NCBI RefSeq assembly: GCF_004025535.1
Contig: NZ_QJRG01000039.1
Location: 124,001 to 188,000, forward strand
Length of the DNA stretch: 64,000 bases
Source of the DNA: Pseudomonas alkylphenolica
GTDB lineage: Bacteria; Pseudomonadota; Gammaproteobacteria; Pseudomonadales; Pseudomonadaceae
Reading direction: 5' to 3'
The position numbers were made by a program, and so were the translations under genes. Of the stretch, positions 34,801-43,966 are shown piece by piece; position 1 is the stretch's first letter, and each line of letters opens with the position of its first letter. Under the pieces are notes generated by a model. The model saw only the letters and a list, made by a program, of their open reading frames with translations. It did no database searches and was not told where the DNA came from.

Positions 34801-36750
34801 ATGTTGAACACCCTTTTACCCATCCTGCTGTTTGCTGCCCTTGGCCTGGCGGTGCTCGGCGCCTTGCGCCGGGTGCGTCTGTGGCGCCAGGGCCGACCGT
34901 CAAAGGTCGATCTGCTGGCGGGCCTGCTGGCCATGCCGCGGCGCTACATGGTCGACCTGCACCACGTGGTTGCCCGCGACAAGTACATGGCCAACACCCA
35001 CGTCGCAACAGCAGGCGGATTCGTCCTGGCGGCCGTGCTGGCCATCCTCGTGCATGGTTTTGGCTTGCACAACAAGGTGCTCGGATACGCTTTGCTGTTC
35101 GCGACGGTGCTGATGTTTGCCGGTGCGCTGTTCGTCTACAAACGCCGCCTCAATCCGCCTTCGCGTCTGTCGAAAGGGCCGTGGATGCGCCTGCCGAAAA
35201 GCCTGCTGGTGTTCGCCGCAAGCTTTTTCATTGCCACCTTGCCGGTGGCCGGCATTCTTCCGGAAGGTTTCGGCGGCTGGTTGCTGGTCGCTTTGCTGGG
35301 TGTCGGCGTGCTGTGGGGCGTGTCCGAGTTGTTCTTCGGCATGACCTGGGGCGGGCCGATGAAGCACGCCTTTGCCGGTGCCCTGCACCTGGCCTGGCAC
35401 CGCCGTGCAGAACGCTTTGGCGGTGGCCGTTCCACCGGGCTCAAACCCCTGGACCTGGAAGACCCGCAAGCGCTGCTGGGGGTCGAGAAGCCCAAGGACT
35501 TCACCTGGAACCAGCTGCTTGGTTTCGACGCGTGCGTGCAGTGCGGCAAGTGTGAAGCCGCGTGCCCGGCCTTTGCTGCCGGCCAGCCGCTTAACCCGAA
35601 AAAACTTATCCAGGACATGGTCGTTGGCCTGGCCGGCGGTACCGATGCCAACTTCGCCGGCAGCCCTTACCCTGGCAAACCGATCGGCGAGCATGGCGGT
35701 AACCCGCACCAGCCGATCGTCAATGGCCTGGTCGATGCCGAAACCTTGTGGTCGTGCACCACCTGCCGTGCCTGCGTGGAGGAGTGTCCGATGATGATCG
35801 AGCACGTCGATGCCATCGTCGACATGCGCCGTCACCTGACCCTGGAAAAAGGCGCGACGCCGAACAAAGGCGCCGAAGTGCTGGAAAACCTGATCGCTAC
35901 CGATAACCCCGGCGGCTTCGCCCCGGGTGGGCGGATGAACTGGGCGGCGGACCTCAACCTGAACCTGCTCGGTGACACCAAAACCACTGACGTGCTGTTC
36001 TGGGTGGGTGATGGCGCCTTCGATATGCGTAACCAGCGCACCCTGCGTGCCTTCGTAAAAGTGCTGAAAGCGGCTCAGGTGGATTTTGCCGTGCTCGGCC
36101 TTGAAGAGCGTGACAGCGGTGATGTGGCGCGTCGTCTGGGCGACGAAGCCACCTTCCAGCAATTGGCCAGACGCAATATCCAGACCCTGGCCAGGTACAG
36201 CTTCAAGCGCATTGTTACCTGCGATCCGCATAGCTTCCACGTGCTCAAGAACGAGTACGGCGCCTTTGGTGGCGAATACCTGGTGCAACACCACAGCACC
36301 TACATTGCCGAGCTGATTGGCGCTGGCGCGCTGAGCCTTGGGCAACACAAGGGCGGCAGCGTCACCTACCACGACCCGTGCTACCTGGGCCGCTACAACG
36401 GTGAATACGAGGCACCCCGCGAGGTACTGCGCGCCCTGGGTATCGAGGTGAAGGAAATGCAGCGTTCGGGCTTCCGTTCCCGTTGCTGTGGCGGTGGCGG
36501 CGGTGCGCCGATCACCGACATTCCCGGCAAGCAGCGGATTCCCGACATGCGCATGGACGACATCCGCGAGACCGCCGCCGAGCTGGTTGCCGTGGGGTGT
36601 CCACAGTGCACGGCGATGCTCGAAGGTGTGGTTGAACCGCGACCCATGATCAAAGACCTGGCCGAGCTGGTCGCTGATGCGCTACTCGAAGATCAGGCCC
36701 CGGCGAACAAAACCGCTGCGGCCAAGCGTGAACCTGCGGAGGTGCACTGA
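34801..36750 (+). CDS. dgcB: Dimethylglycine demethylase Fe-S subunit
   Basis: A 649-residue membrane iron-sulfur protein. About five or six N-terminal helices (to residue ~195) resemble heme-b/NarI-like or HdrE-like anchors. Two ferredoxin-type clusters follow: Cys245/248/251/255 and Cys319/322/325/329. Two CCG-type cysteine motifs are at RSRCCGGGGG and GCPQCTAML. It probably passes DgcA electrons toward quinone or EtfAB. The ATG at 34801 was chosen (MLNTLLPILL); the frame continues upstream without family resemblance. The stop overlaps the etfA start (ATGA). Confidence 0.92.
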   Translation: MLNTLLPILLFAALGLAVLGALRRVRLWRQGRPSKVDLLAGLLAMPRRYMVDLHHVVARDKYMANTHVATAGGFVLAAVLAILVHGFGLHNKVLGYALLFATVLMFAGALFVYKRRLNPPSRLSKGPWMRLPKSLLVFAASFFIATLPVAGILPEGFGGWLLVALLGVGVLWGVSELFFGMTWGGPMKHAFAGALHLAWHRRAERFGGGRSTGLKPLDLEDPQALLGVEKPKDFTWNQLLGFDACVQCGKCEAACPAFAAGQPLNPKKLIQDMVVGLAGGTDANFAGSPYPGKPIGEHGGNPHQPIVNGLVDAETLWSCTTCRACVEECPMMIEHVDAIVDMRRHLTLEKGATPNKGAEVLENLIATDNPGGFAPGGRMNWAADLNLNLLGDTKTTDVLFWVGDGAFDMRNQRTLRAFVKVLKAAQVDFAVLGLEERDSGDVARRLGDEATFQQLARRNIQTLARYSFKRIVTCDPHSFHVLKNEYGAFGGEYLVQHHSTYIAELIGAGALSLGQHKGGSVTYHDPCYLGRYNGEYEAPREVLRALGIEVKEMQRSGFRSRCCGGGGGAPITDIPGKQRIPDMRMDDIRETAAELVAVGCPQCTAMLEGVVEPRPMIKDLAELVADALLEDQAPANKTAAAKREPAEVH

Positions 36751-37973
36751 TGAGCGACATCATTCGCCGTGATCCGCGTGCCGAGTGGATTGCCCGTAAC
36801 CGTCTGCACCCGCTACACGCCGCCATGCAACAGGGCCAGCAACACAGCTGGATGGGCCCCAACGGCGTCATGCGCAAGAACCCCCATGGCGTCGGTTTCA
36901 TCGGCCCGAACGGCATCAAGCGCATTGACCGCAGCGGAGCCCAGCAGGGCACCAGCAACAAGCGCAGTGCAGCGGCGGTAGTCGAGTTGCCGCTGCATCA
37001 AGTGTTGCAGCCTGCGTTCTACATCGCCGTGGTTCCGGACATGGTTGGCGGCCGCCTGGGCAGTCACGACCGCGACCTGCTCGGCCTTGCCCATGGCCTG
37101 GCAGGCAGCGACGGTGCCGTTCTGGCGGTGGTGTTTGGCGAACATAAGGAAAACAACTTTTCTACAGCCGGTGTTGATCGCCTGCTGGTCATCGAGGGCG
37201 ATGAGTTCGACGGTTATGCACCGGAACAACGGGTGCAGGGCCTGCGTGCTGTGGATAACCAGTTCAGCCCGCGCCACTGGCTGTTGCCGGACAGCCGCAA
37301 CGGTGGTGGTGAACTGGGTCGACGCTTTGCTGCAGCGATCAATGAACGCCCGGCTACACGGGTCTGGCAGGTCAAGGATGGTCAGTGCAGCGGTCGTGCA
37401 GGTGCTGGCCAGCAGGACCTGATTCGCTGTCTGCCACGGGTGATCCTGGCGGCAGCCGAATGTGCCGAGCCGGTCAGTGAAACACGTCACGAAGCCTTGC
37501 CTGAGCAGTTATCCACAAGCGTAGCGCGCAGCCTGCCGCGTATTGAAGACCTCGGCCCGGTGGCCGTGGATCCGGCGGCGATTGCCATGGCGGAAGCCGA
37601 ATTTATTGTGTCGGGGGGCAATGGCGTCAAGGACTGGGAGCTGTTCCACCGTGCCACCGTGGCCCTGGGCGCCACCGAGGGCGCTTCGCGGGTGGCGGTG
37701 GACGACGGCTTCATGCCGCGCAACCGCCAGGTCGGCGCCACCGGCACCTGGGTCACCGCGCGGGTATATGTGGCTGTGGGTATCTCCGGGGCGATCCAGC
37801 ACCTGCAGGGCATTGGCGCGTGCGACAAGGTAGTGGCGATCAACATGGACCCAGGCTGCGACATGATCAAACGTGCCGATCTGTCTGTGATCGGCGACAG
37901 TGCGGCGATCCTCCAGGCGCTGATCGAGGCTGTGGAAAACTATCGCAATGGCGCCAAGCGCGACGCGGCATAA
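36750..37973 (+). CDS. etfA: Electron transfer flavoprotein alpha subunit, dgc-linked
   Basis: A 407-residue ETF-alpha paralogue with a long N-terminal extension (~75 residues rich in NGVMRKNPHGVGFIGPNG). The FAD-binding domain is at the C-terminus (VSGGNGVKDWELF, then GATGTWVTARVYVAVGISGAIQHLQG). With EtfB it probably accepts electrons from DgcAB. The start overlaps dgcB by 4 nt. DnaA-box 9-mers lie inside the gene at 37250-37258 and 37509-37517; the second is encoded as TTA-TCC-ACA, using rare codons. Confidence 0.92.
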   Translation: MSDIIRRDPRAEWIARNRLHPLHAAMQQGQQHSWMGPNGVMRKNPHGVGFIGPNGIKRIDRSGAQQGTSNKRSAAAVVELPLHQVLQPAFYIAVVPDMVGGRLGSHDRDLLGLAHGLAGSDGAVLAVVFGEHKENNFSTAGVDRLLVIEGDEFDGYAPEQRVQGLRAVDNQFSPRHWLLPDSRNGGGELGRRFAAAINERPATRVWQVKDGQCSGRAGAGQQDLIRCLPRVILAAAECAEPVSETRHEALPEQLSTSVARSLPRIEDLGPVAVDPAAIAMAEAEFIVSGGNGVKDWELFHRATVALGATEGASRVAVDDGFMPRNRQVGATGTWVTARVYVAVGISGAIQHLQGIGACDKVVAINMDPGCDMIKRADLSVIGDSAAILQALIEAVENYRNGAKRDAA

Positions 37974-37988
37974 GGGCAGGGGGCAACT

Positions 37989-38759
37989 ATGAACACCAAG
38001 GTCATCAGTCTGGTTTCGGTCGGTGCTCACCCAAGCTCCGGGCGTTCCCGGCGTGCCGAGCAAGATGCACGGGCAGTGGAACTGGGCCTGCAGCTGGCTG
38101 GGGATAACTTGCAGGTGCTGCATGCCGGCGACCCCCGCGAACCTGCGCTGCGTGCCTACCTGGGCATGGGCCTGGAACAACTGGATGTGCTTGAACAACC
38201 CTTGGGTGCCGACGCGTTGGGCGTACTGGGCGATTATCTGCGCGATGCCGGTGCGCAGCTGGTGCTGACCGGCAGCCAGGCGGAAACCGGTGAGGGCTCG
38301 GGCATGTTGCCGTTCCTGCTTGCCGAACGGCTGGGGTGGCCGCTAGTGGTTGGCCTGGCTGAAGTTGAATCTATCCACAACGGGGTGGCGCAGGTGCTGC
38401 AGGCGCTGCCACGCGGCCAGCGGCGTCGCCTCAAGGTACGTCTGCCATTGTTGGCCACTGTGGATAACGCCGCGCCCAAGCCGCGTCAGAGCGCCTTTGG
38501 CCCAGCGCGCCGGGGCGTGTTGGCGGCACGCCAGGTACAGATCGTCGAAGATGAGTTATTCACAAGCGCCGAGCTGCAACCGGCAAAGCCCAGGCCCAAG
38601 CGCCTGAAGGTGATCAAGGCCAAAAGCGGCGCCGACCGCATGAAAGCAGCCACGGCCAAGGCTACTGGTGGGGGTGGGCAAGTGCTCAAGGACGTCAGCC
38701 CGCAAGCCGGTGCCGAAGCAATCCTCAAGCTGCTGGTTGAGGAAGGTGTGCTGCGCTGA
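37989..38759 (+). CDS. etfB: Electron transfer flavoprotein beta subunit, dgc-linked
   Basis: A 256-residue ETF-beta paralogue (AMP-binding core LVLTGSQAETGEGSGMLPFLLAERLGWPLV), partner of EtfA. A Lys/Pro-rich stretch PAKPRPKRLKVIKAKSGADRMKAATAK lies before the C-terminus. It starts 15 bp after etfA with GGGGGCAAC before the ATG. It contains DnaA-box 9-mers at 38459-38467 and 38556-38564; the latter is read as TTA-TTC-ACA, again using the rare Leu codon TTA. Confidence 0.92.
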   Translation: MNTKVISLVSVGAHPSSGRSRRAEQDARAVELGLQLAGDNLQVLHAGDPREPALRAYLGMGLEQLDVLEQPLGADALGVLGDYLRDAGAQLVLTGSQAETGEGSGMLPFLLAERLGWPLVVGLAEVESIHNGVAQVLQALPRGQRRRLKVRLPLLATVDNAAPKPRQSAFGPARRGVLAARQVQIVEDELFTSAELQPAKPRPKRLKVIKAKSGADRMKAATAKATGGGGQVLKDVSPQAGAEAILKLLVEEGVLR

Positions 38760-38768
38760 ACAATTGCT

Positions 38769-39275
38769 CACAAAGTCTGTTGGCTGATCTGTGGATAAAG
38801 TGTTTGCGTATGGCTGCAAGGCACGCACTGCGTGCCTTTCGGCGTTGTGGTCAAAAAACGATCAAACTAAGTAACGGATTTTTCGGGCTTTTTTCTCAGC
38901 CGCAGCGATCACATTGCCCACAATCGCTGTTGGCGGGTCTGTGGATAATATGTTCGCCCATGGCTGAGAGGCCCGTGTAGCAAGGGCTGTGTCAAGTTGA
39001 TCAAAAAACGTTCAATTGCTGCTTTTACACCTGGCAAAACCCCGCATCTGGAGCGCTTGAAGCGTTATCCACAACCGTTTTCCAGGCTTGTGACTTTTGC
39101 ACACAAAGTCTGTTGGCGTCTCTGTGGATAAGGTGTTTGCCTTCTGCTGGAAGCTACGTGGTTAAAGGCTTACAGAGATTTGGTCGTTTTTTGATCAATA
39201 TTTTTTGCAGGGAAAAACAATGACTTGCCCACATTAGCTGTGGGTTGCCCTGTGGATAAAGTGTTTGCTGTATGG
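38769..39275. repeat. Four imperfect modules, each centred on a DnaA box
   Basis: Modules at about 38769-38816, 38919-38966, 39102-39150 and 39230-39275 share CACA-N5-TGTTGGC, then TCTGTGGATAA and GTGTTTGC with variations. The boxes are spaced about 150, 183 and 128 bp apart. Between modules, TTGATCAAAAAACG occurs at 38997-39010 and inverted at 39185-39198, with a 12/14 match near 38849. The 631-bp gap has no gene. Confidence 0.8.
38818..38838 (+). terminator. Palindrome after etfB
   Basis: AAGGCACGCA and TGCGTGCCTT form a near-continuous 21-bp palindrome 60 bp after the etfB stop. TCGG follows without a clear T-run. It may end the dgc-etf transcript or be part of the DnaA-box locus. Confidence 0.4.
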
Positions 39276-39352
39276 AGGGGCCCAGCGGGGCCGGGGCATT
39301 GCGGCGAGTGGTTAAAAATCGTACAGAGCCTGATATTTCTTTCAGTTTCGGT

Positions 39353-39380
39353 ATCGCGCCATGCGTGCACATGGCGCGAT
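39353..39380 (-). terminator. Hairpin after gbcA
   Basis: ATCGCGCCAT (39353-39362) pairs with ATGGCGCGAT (39371-39380) around an 8-nt loop, ten bases after the gbcA stop. There is no strong U-run, so termination is uncertain. Confidence 0.5.
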
Positions 39381-39390
39381 CTTAAAACAG

Positions 39391-40683
39391 CTACTGCGTC
39401 TTCACCTCCTTCAGGTAAGGCGCTGGCGCGGCCCCCAGGTTGCTCAACATGCGCTCGCTGTACCAGTCGACAAAGTTCACCACGCCAAACTCGTAGGTCT
39501 TGGAGTACGGCCCGGGCTGGTACGCCGTGGAGTTGATGCCGCGCTGGTTCTCTTCGGCGAGGCGCCGGTCCTGGTCGTTGGTGGCGTCCCACACCTGGCG
39601 CATGCGGGCCGGGTCGTAGTCGACCCCTTCCACGGCATCCTTGTGCACCAGCCATTTGGTGGTGACCATGGTTTCCTGCGCGCTGATCGGCCACACGGTG
39701 AAGACGATCATGTGATCGCCCATGCAGTGGTTCCAGGAGTGCGGCAGGTGCAGGATGCGCATCGAGCCCAGGTCCGGGTTCTTGATGCGCCCCATCAGCT
39801 TCTGGCAACCCTGCTTGCCATCCAGGGTCATCGACACCGTACCCTTGAGCAGCGGCATGCGCACGATGCGGTTGCGCAGGCCAAAGCTGGCGTGGGCGTA
39901 GGGGATTTTCTCGGCGTCCCAGGCGGCTGCAGAGGCGGCGACGTGGTCCTTGAAGGCCTGGTCGGCACGCGGGTCGGTGACGTCGTCCCATTCCAGCAGG
40001 GTTTTCAGCAGCTCCGGGTGCGAACCGCCGCAGTGGTAGCACTCGCGGTTGTTCTCCAGCACCAGCTTCCAGTTGGCCTTTTCCATCAAGGTGGTTTGCA
40101 CCGCCACCTTGGTGTTTTCCATGTCGTAAGGCTCCATGTAGTGAGCCAGGGTCGCGAGGAAATCGTCGATGGCTGGCGGGTTTTCGGCCAGACTGATGAA
40201 GATGTAGCCGCCGGCAGTCTTCACGTTCACCGGCTTGAGCCCGTACTGCTTCATGTCGAAGTCGGCGCCCATCTCGGTGCCGGCGAACAGCAGGCGGCCA
40301 TCGAGTTCATAGGTCCACTGGTGGTAATGGCAGACCAGCTTGGCGACCTTGCCCTTTTCGCTGGTGCACAGGCGCGAGCCACGGTGCCGGCAGACGTTAT
40401 GGAAGGCATGCACCTGCCCTTCGGCGCCGCGTACGACCAGGATCGGATTCTTGCCGATCTGCAGGGTGAGAAAGTTGCCCTTGGCGGGAATTTCGCAGGT
40501 CATCCCGGCGATCAGCCATTCCTTCTGGAAGATCTCTTCCATGTCGATCTGGAACAGGCGCTCGTCGCAGTAGAACGGCTGCGGCAGCGAGAAGGTGCGC
40601 TCGCGGCTCTGCAGCATTTCGGCGGTGGCCTTGCGCGCAGGTTCCAGTGGATCGCCCAGACTCAAAGTTGCGGTGACGTCCAT
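39391..40683 (-). CDS. gbcA: Glycine betaine monooxygenase, Rieske oxygenase subunit
   Basis: A 430-residue Rieske-type oxygenase that demethylates glycine betaine to dimethylglycine and formaldehyde. The Rieske cluster ligands are Cys98, His100, Cys118 and His121. The mononuclear iron histidines are likely His217 and His222 (ECYHCGGSHPE). The ATG at 40683 (MDVTATLSLGDP) was chosen because GAGGA stands 8 nt upstream, unlike the ATG 15 bp earlier. It is divergent from its reductase partner gbcB. Confidence 0.96.
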   Translation of the reverse strand: MDVTATLSLGDPLEPARKATAEMLQSRERTFSLPQPFYCDERLFQIDMEEIFQKEWLIAGMTCEIPAKGNFLTLQIGKNPILVVRGAEGQVHAFHNVCRHRGSRLCTSEKGKVAKLVCHYHQWTYELDGRLLFAGTEMGADFDMKQYGLKPVNVKTAGGYIFISLAENPPAIDDFLATLAHYMEPYDMENTKVAVQTTLMEKANWKLVLENNRECYHCGGSHPELLKTLLEWDDVTDPRADQAFKDHVAASAAAWDAEKIPYAHASFGLRNRIVRMPLLKGTVSMTLDGKQGCQKLMGRIKNPDLGSMRILHLPHSWNHCMGDHMIVFTVWPISAQETMVTTKWLVHKDAVEGVDYDPARMRQVWDATNDQDRRLAEENQRGINSTAYQPGPYSKTYEFGVVNFVDWYSERMLSNLGAAPAPYLKEVKTQ

Positions 40684-40968
40684 CGTGTAGGTCCTCATGG
40701 CCGGTGCTGGCGGCCGGTGAAAGTGGCTAATCGTTGTTATGGCGACGCAAGACGCAGTACAGCAGGATCATGTGCGGTGGAGTGTGCGTTCGAAGCCGCC
40801 GAGAACCATATCCATGGGCGACATGATCAGATCCGTTTCCGACGCGCCAGCCCTTGCGGCCGGGGGCTGGTCGCGATAAGCACGCCGATGTCGCGGATAG
40901 GAAAGTGTCCGCCCCACAGCTTGAGCAGAATCGCAGCTATCAGGCCGCAGTCGGCCGTGGAGACGAGC
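40684..40968. promoter_or_regulatory. Divergent gbcA-gbcB control region
   Basis: A 285-bp region between the divergent oxygenase and reductase genes. GbdR is known in P. aeruginosa to activate both, so its sites are expected here. I could not define one unambiguously. No gene is present. Confidence 0.5.
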
Positions 40969-42066
40969 ATGTCCAACTTCCTCAATCCGGTCAGCACCCA
41001 GACCTGGGCCAACGGCCGCCACATCGTCCGTTGCGTCAAGGTGATCCAGGAAACCTGGGATGTGCGCACCTTCTGTTTCATGGCCGACCAGCCGATCATG
41101 TTCTTCTTCAAGCCCGGGCAGTTCGTGACCCTGGAGCTGGAGATCGACGGCCAGCCGATCATGCGCTCGTACACCATCTCTAGCTCGCCTTCGGTGCCTT
41201 ACAGCTTCTCGGTGACCATCAAGCGGGTACCGGGCGGCAAGGTTTCCAACTGGCTGCACGACACCCTCCACGAGGGCCAGGAACTGGCGGTGCACGGACC
41301 GGTCGGGCTGTTCAATGCCATCGATTTTCCCAGCCCCAAAGTGCTGTACCTCAGCGGCGGTGTCGGCATCACCCCGGTGATGTCCATGGCCCGCTGGTTC
41401 TATGACACCAACGGCAATGTCGACATGGTCTTTGTCCACAGCGCGCGCTCGCCCAAAGACATCATCTATCACCGCGAGCTGGAGCACATGGCGTCGCGGA
41501 TCGACAACTTCAGCCTGCACATCATTTGCGAGAAGCATGGCCTCGGCGAGCCGTGGGCAGGCTACCGGGGTTACTTGAACCAGAAGCTGATGGAGTTGAT
41601 TGCCCCCGACTACATGGAGCGGGAAATCTTCTGCTGCGGCCCGACGCCGTACATGACCGCGGTCAAGCGCCTGCTGGAGAGCAGCGGCTACGACATGAGC
41701 CGCTACCACGAGGAGTCGTTCGGCGCGACCCCGGCCGAGGTCAAGGCCGACGCCGTCGAGCTTGCCGAGCAGGCCGCCGAGGCGCCGGAAGTCGACAACG
41801 CCGACCTGCACCAGGTGGAGTTCACCGCCACTGGCAAGAGCATTCGCGTGGCCCCGGGCGAGACCGTGCATGCGGCAGCGGCCAAACTCGGTCTGATGAT
41901 CCCCAAGGCCTGCGGCATGGGCATCTGTGGTACCTGCAAGGTGCTCAAGCTGAGCGGTGAGGTAGAGATGGAGCACAACGGCGGCATCACCGATGATGAC
42001 GTCGCCGAAGGTTACATTCTGTCGTGCTGCAGCGTGCCCAAGGGCGACGTGCGCATCGAGTTCTGA
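40969..42066 (+). CDS. gbcB: Glycine betaine monooxygenase, reductase subunit
   Basis: A 365-residue reductase that passes NAD(P)H electrons to GbcA. The flavin domain has RSYTISSSPS, the NAD domain GGVGITPVMSMARW and FCCGPTPYM. The C-terminal plant-type 2Fe-2S cluster cysteines are in CGMGICGTCK with the fourth in SCCSVPKG. The ATG at 40969 (MSNFLNPVSTQTWANG) follows GTGGAGA. The frame stays open far upstream across gbcA, but that stretch is antisense shadow. Confidence 0.95.
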   Translation: MSNFLNPVSTQTWANGRHIVRCVKVIQETWDVRTFCFMADQPIMFFFKPGQFVTLELEIDGQPIMRSYTISSSPSVPYSFSVTIKRVPGGKVSNWLHDTLHEGQELAVHGPVGLFNAIDFPSPKVLYLSGGVGITPVMSMARWFYDTNGNVDMVFVHSARSPKDIIYHRELEHMASRIDNFSLHIICEKHGLGEPWAGYRGYLNQKLMELIAPDYMEREIFCCGPTPYMTAVKRLLESSGYDMSRYHEESFGATPAEVKADAVELAEQAAEAPEVDNADLHQVEFTATGKSIRVAPGETVHAAAAKLGLMIPKACGMGICGTCKVLKLSGEVEMEHNGGITDDDVAEGYILSCCSVPKGDVRIEF

Positions 42067-43692
42067 TCAGACGCTGAAGCGCGCCACCAGGCCGTTGAGG
42101 TCAACGGCCAGACGCGACAGCTCGGCACTGGCCGCGCTGGTCTGGTGGGCGCCGGTGGCCGACTGTACCGACAGGTCGTTGATATTGACCAGGTTGCGGT
42201 CCACTTCGCGGGCCACCTGGGCCTGCTCTTCGGCGGCGCTGGCAATCACCAGATTACGCTCGTTGATTTCGGCAACCGCACCGGTGATGGTGTCCAGCGC
42301 CAGGCCCGCGCCACGGGCGATGTTCAAGGTCGACTCGGCGCGCTCGGTGCTGTTTCGCATGGAGTTCACCGCCTGCTCGGTGCCACCCTGGATGCTGCCG
42401 ATCATCCGCTCGATCTCGCTGGTCGATTGCTGGGTGCGATGTGCCAAGGCTCGCACCTCGTCAGCCACTACGGCAAAGCCACGGCCGGCTTCACCGGCAC
42501 GGGCCGCCTCGATGGCCGCGTTAAGTGCCAGCAGGTTGGTCTGGTCAGCCAGGCCGCGAATCACATCCAGTACCTTGCCGATATCGCGCGACTCTTCCGC
42601 CAGGTTGCCGATCAGATCGGCGGTGCCCTGCACGTCAACACTCATGCGTTCGATGGCGTTGACGGTCTCCAGTACCAGGTCACGGCCATCGCCTGCCGAA
42701 CGGGTGGCTTCCTTCGACGCTTCGGAGGTACTCACGGCATTGCGTGCCACTTCTTCAACCGCGCTGGTCATCTCGGTGACGGCGGTGGCGGCCTGTTCGA
42801 TCTCGTTGTTCTGTTGCTGCAGGCCCCGGGCGCTTTCGTCGGTGACGCTGTTGAGCTCTTCGGCGGCCGAAGCCAGTTGCGTGGCGGAGCCGGCAATCAG
42901 CTGCAAGGTGTCGCGCAGCTTGTTCTGCATCTTGGCCATGGCGCGCAGCAAGCGGGCTGCTTCATCCTGGCCCTGGGCTTCGATACGGCGGGTGAGGTCG
43001 CCTTCCGCGATGCGTTCGGCGGCCTGCAGCGCCTCGTCGATCGGCTTGACGATGCTGCGCGTCAGCAGCAACGCACAGATCAGGGTCAACGCCGTGGCGG
43101 CCAACAACAGGCCGATCACCAGCGTGACCGCGTTGTCGTACTGATCGGCAGCGGTCTGGTTGACCTCGCGGGTTTGTTCGGTGTTGATGGTGACCAACTG
43201 ATCCATGATGCTGTTGATCTGCTCGGAGTTATCGAGCATGTCACGGTTGATCAGGCTGCGCAGGGTGTCCAGGTCGTTGCTTTGCGAGGCCTGGCGCATG
43301 CGGCTTTCCAGCTGGCGGTACTGGCTGAGCAGCTGCACATACTGGTTATAGGCCCCCTGTTCCTGCGCCCCGTAGATCAGCGGCTCGTAGACTTTGCGCG
43401 CCTCGTCGATCTGCTGGTTGCGCTGGTCGATCAGCCGCAGGGTGTTCTGCACGGTGTCGGTTTCGCGGTTGAGCAGCAAACGGTAAGACAAGGTGCGCAG
43501 GCGCAGGGTCAACTGCGACAACTGGTCGAGGTTGGTGATGCTGGGCACTGTGGAGTTTTCGATGATTTCGCCGGCCTGGCGAATCTTGCTCATCTGGTTC
43601 AGGGCAAACAGCCCCAGGGCCAGCATCAGCGCACCGATAAGGGCAAACCCCAGGAGCGCGCGCGGGGCGATGTTCATATTGCGTAGGGACAT
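42067..43692 (-). CDS. Methyl-accepting chemotaxis protein
   Basis: A 541-residue chemoreceptor. The first membrane helix (~residues 10-30, [20 protein letters not shown]) is followed by a four-helix-bundle-type periplasmic sensor (~35-190). The second helix ([23 protein letters not shown]), a HAMP domain and the signalling tip with [19 protein letters not shown] follow. The start [11 protein letters not shown] was chosen; the longer frame has no ribosome site. It lacks a C-terminal CheR pentapeptide. The ligand is unknown. Confidence 0.9.
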   Translation of the reverse strand: MSLRNMNIAPRALLGFALIGALMLALGLFALNQMSKIRQAGEIIENSTVPSITNLDQLSQLTLRLRTLSYRLLLNRETDTVQNTLRLIDQRNQQIDEARKVYEPLIYGAQEQGAYNQYVQLLSQYRQLESRMRQASQSNDLDTLRSLINRDMLDNSEQINSIMDQLVTINTEQTREVNQTAADQYDNAVTLVIGLLLAATALTLICALLLTRSIVKPIDEALQAAERIAEGDLTRRIEAQGQDEAARLLRAMAKMQNKLRDTLQLIAGSATQLASAAEELNSVTDESARGLQQQNNEIEQAATAVTEMTSAVEEVARNAVSTSEASKEATRSAGDGRDLVLETVNAIERMSVDVQGTADLIGNLAEESRDIGKVLDVIRGLADQTNLLALNAAIEAARAGEAGRGFAVVADEVRALAHRTQQSTSEIERMIGSIQGGTEQAVNSMRNSTERAESTLNIARGAGLALDTITGAVAEINERNLVIASAAEEQAQVAREVDRNLVNINDLSVQSATGAHQTSAASAELSRLAVDLNGLVARFSV

Positions 43693-43966
43693 GGTGAAGT
43701 TCCGCAGGAGGGGGAGAGGCGCGCGTCCATGCGCCAGATTCAGCAATGCCATGCCTATCGGTCGGTGGGTGGAAGACTTGAGCGACACAAGATGAAACGA
43801 TGCACCGGTGTCCGGTTTTCCTGACAAACGGGCACCATCAGGGGGAACCGGACCGTCATCGATGGGTCAATCTGCACCAGGCCGAAGCGTCTACTCCGAT
43901 ATCCCTGGCGACCACGCGGACTTTTCTTTATCGTGTGCGCCCCCTGAAAAACCCGAGAAGGCAATC

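Larger units (their letters stand above)
37250..39259. repeat. DnaA-box cluster (9 boxes in 2 kb)
   Basis: Perfect TGTGGATAA/TTATCCACA 9-mers lie at 37250-37258 (+), 37509-37517 (-), 38459-38467 (+), 38790-38798 (+), 38940-38948 (+), 39065-39073 (-), 39123-39131 (+) and 39251-39259 (+). TTATTCACA lies at 38556-38564 (-), and a near match CTATCCACA at 38372-38380. A random 9-mer on both strands is expected about once per 130 kb at equal base use, and less often in GC-rich DNA. The density suggests a DnaA-binding locus that controls replication initiation. No origin genes are nearby, so an origin itself is less likely. Confidence 0.75.

Noticed and set aside
38760..39390. The DnaA-box gap as a chromosomal or plasmid replication origin
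   Set aside because: No dnaA, dnaN, rpmH, gidA, parAB or rep gene is nearby and the context is a catabolic block. A regulatory DnaA-binding locus is more likely.
39361..40968. Upstream extension of gbcB to 39361
   Set aside because: The added part is antisense to gbcA. GbcB homologues start at MSNFLNPV, which has its own ribosome site.
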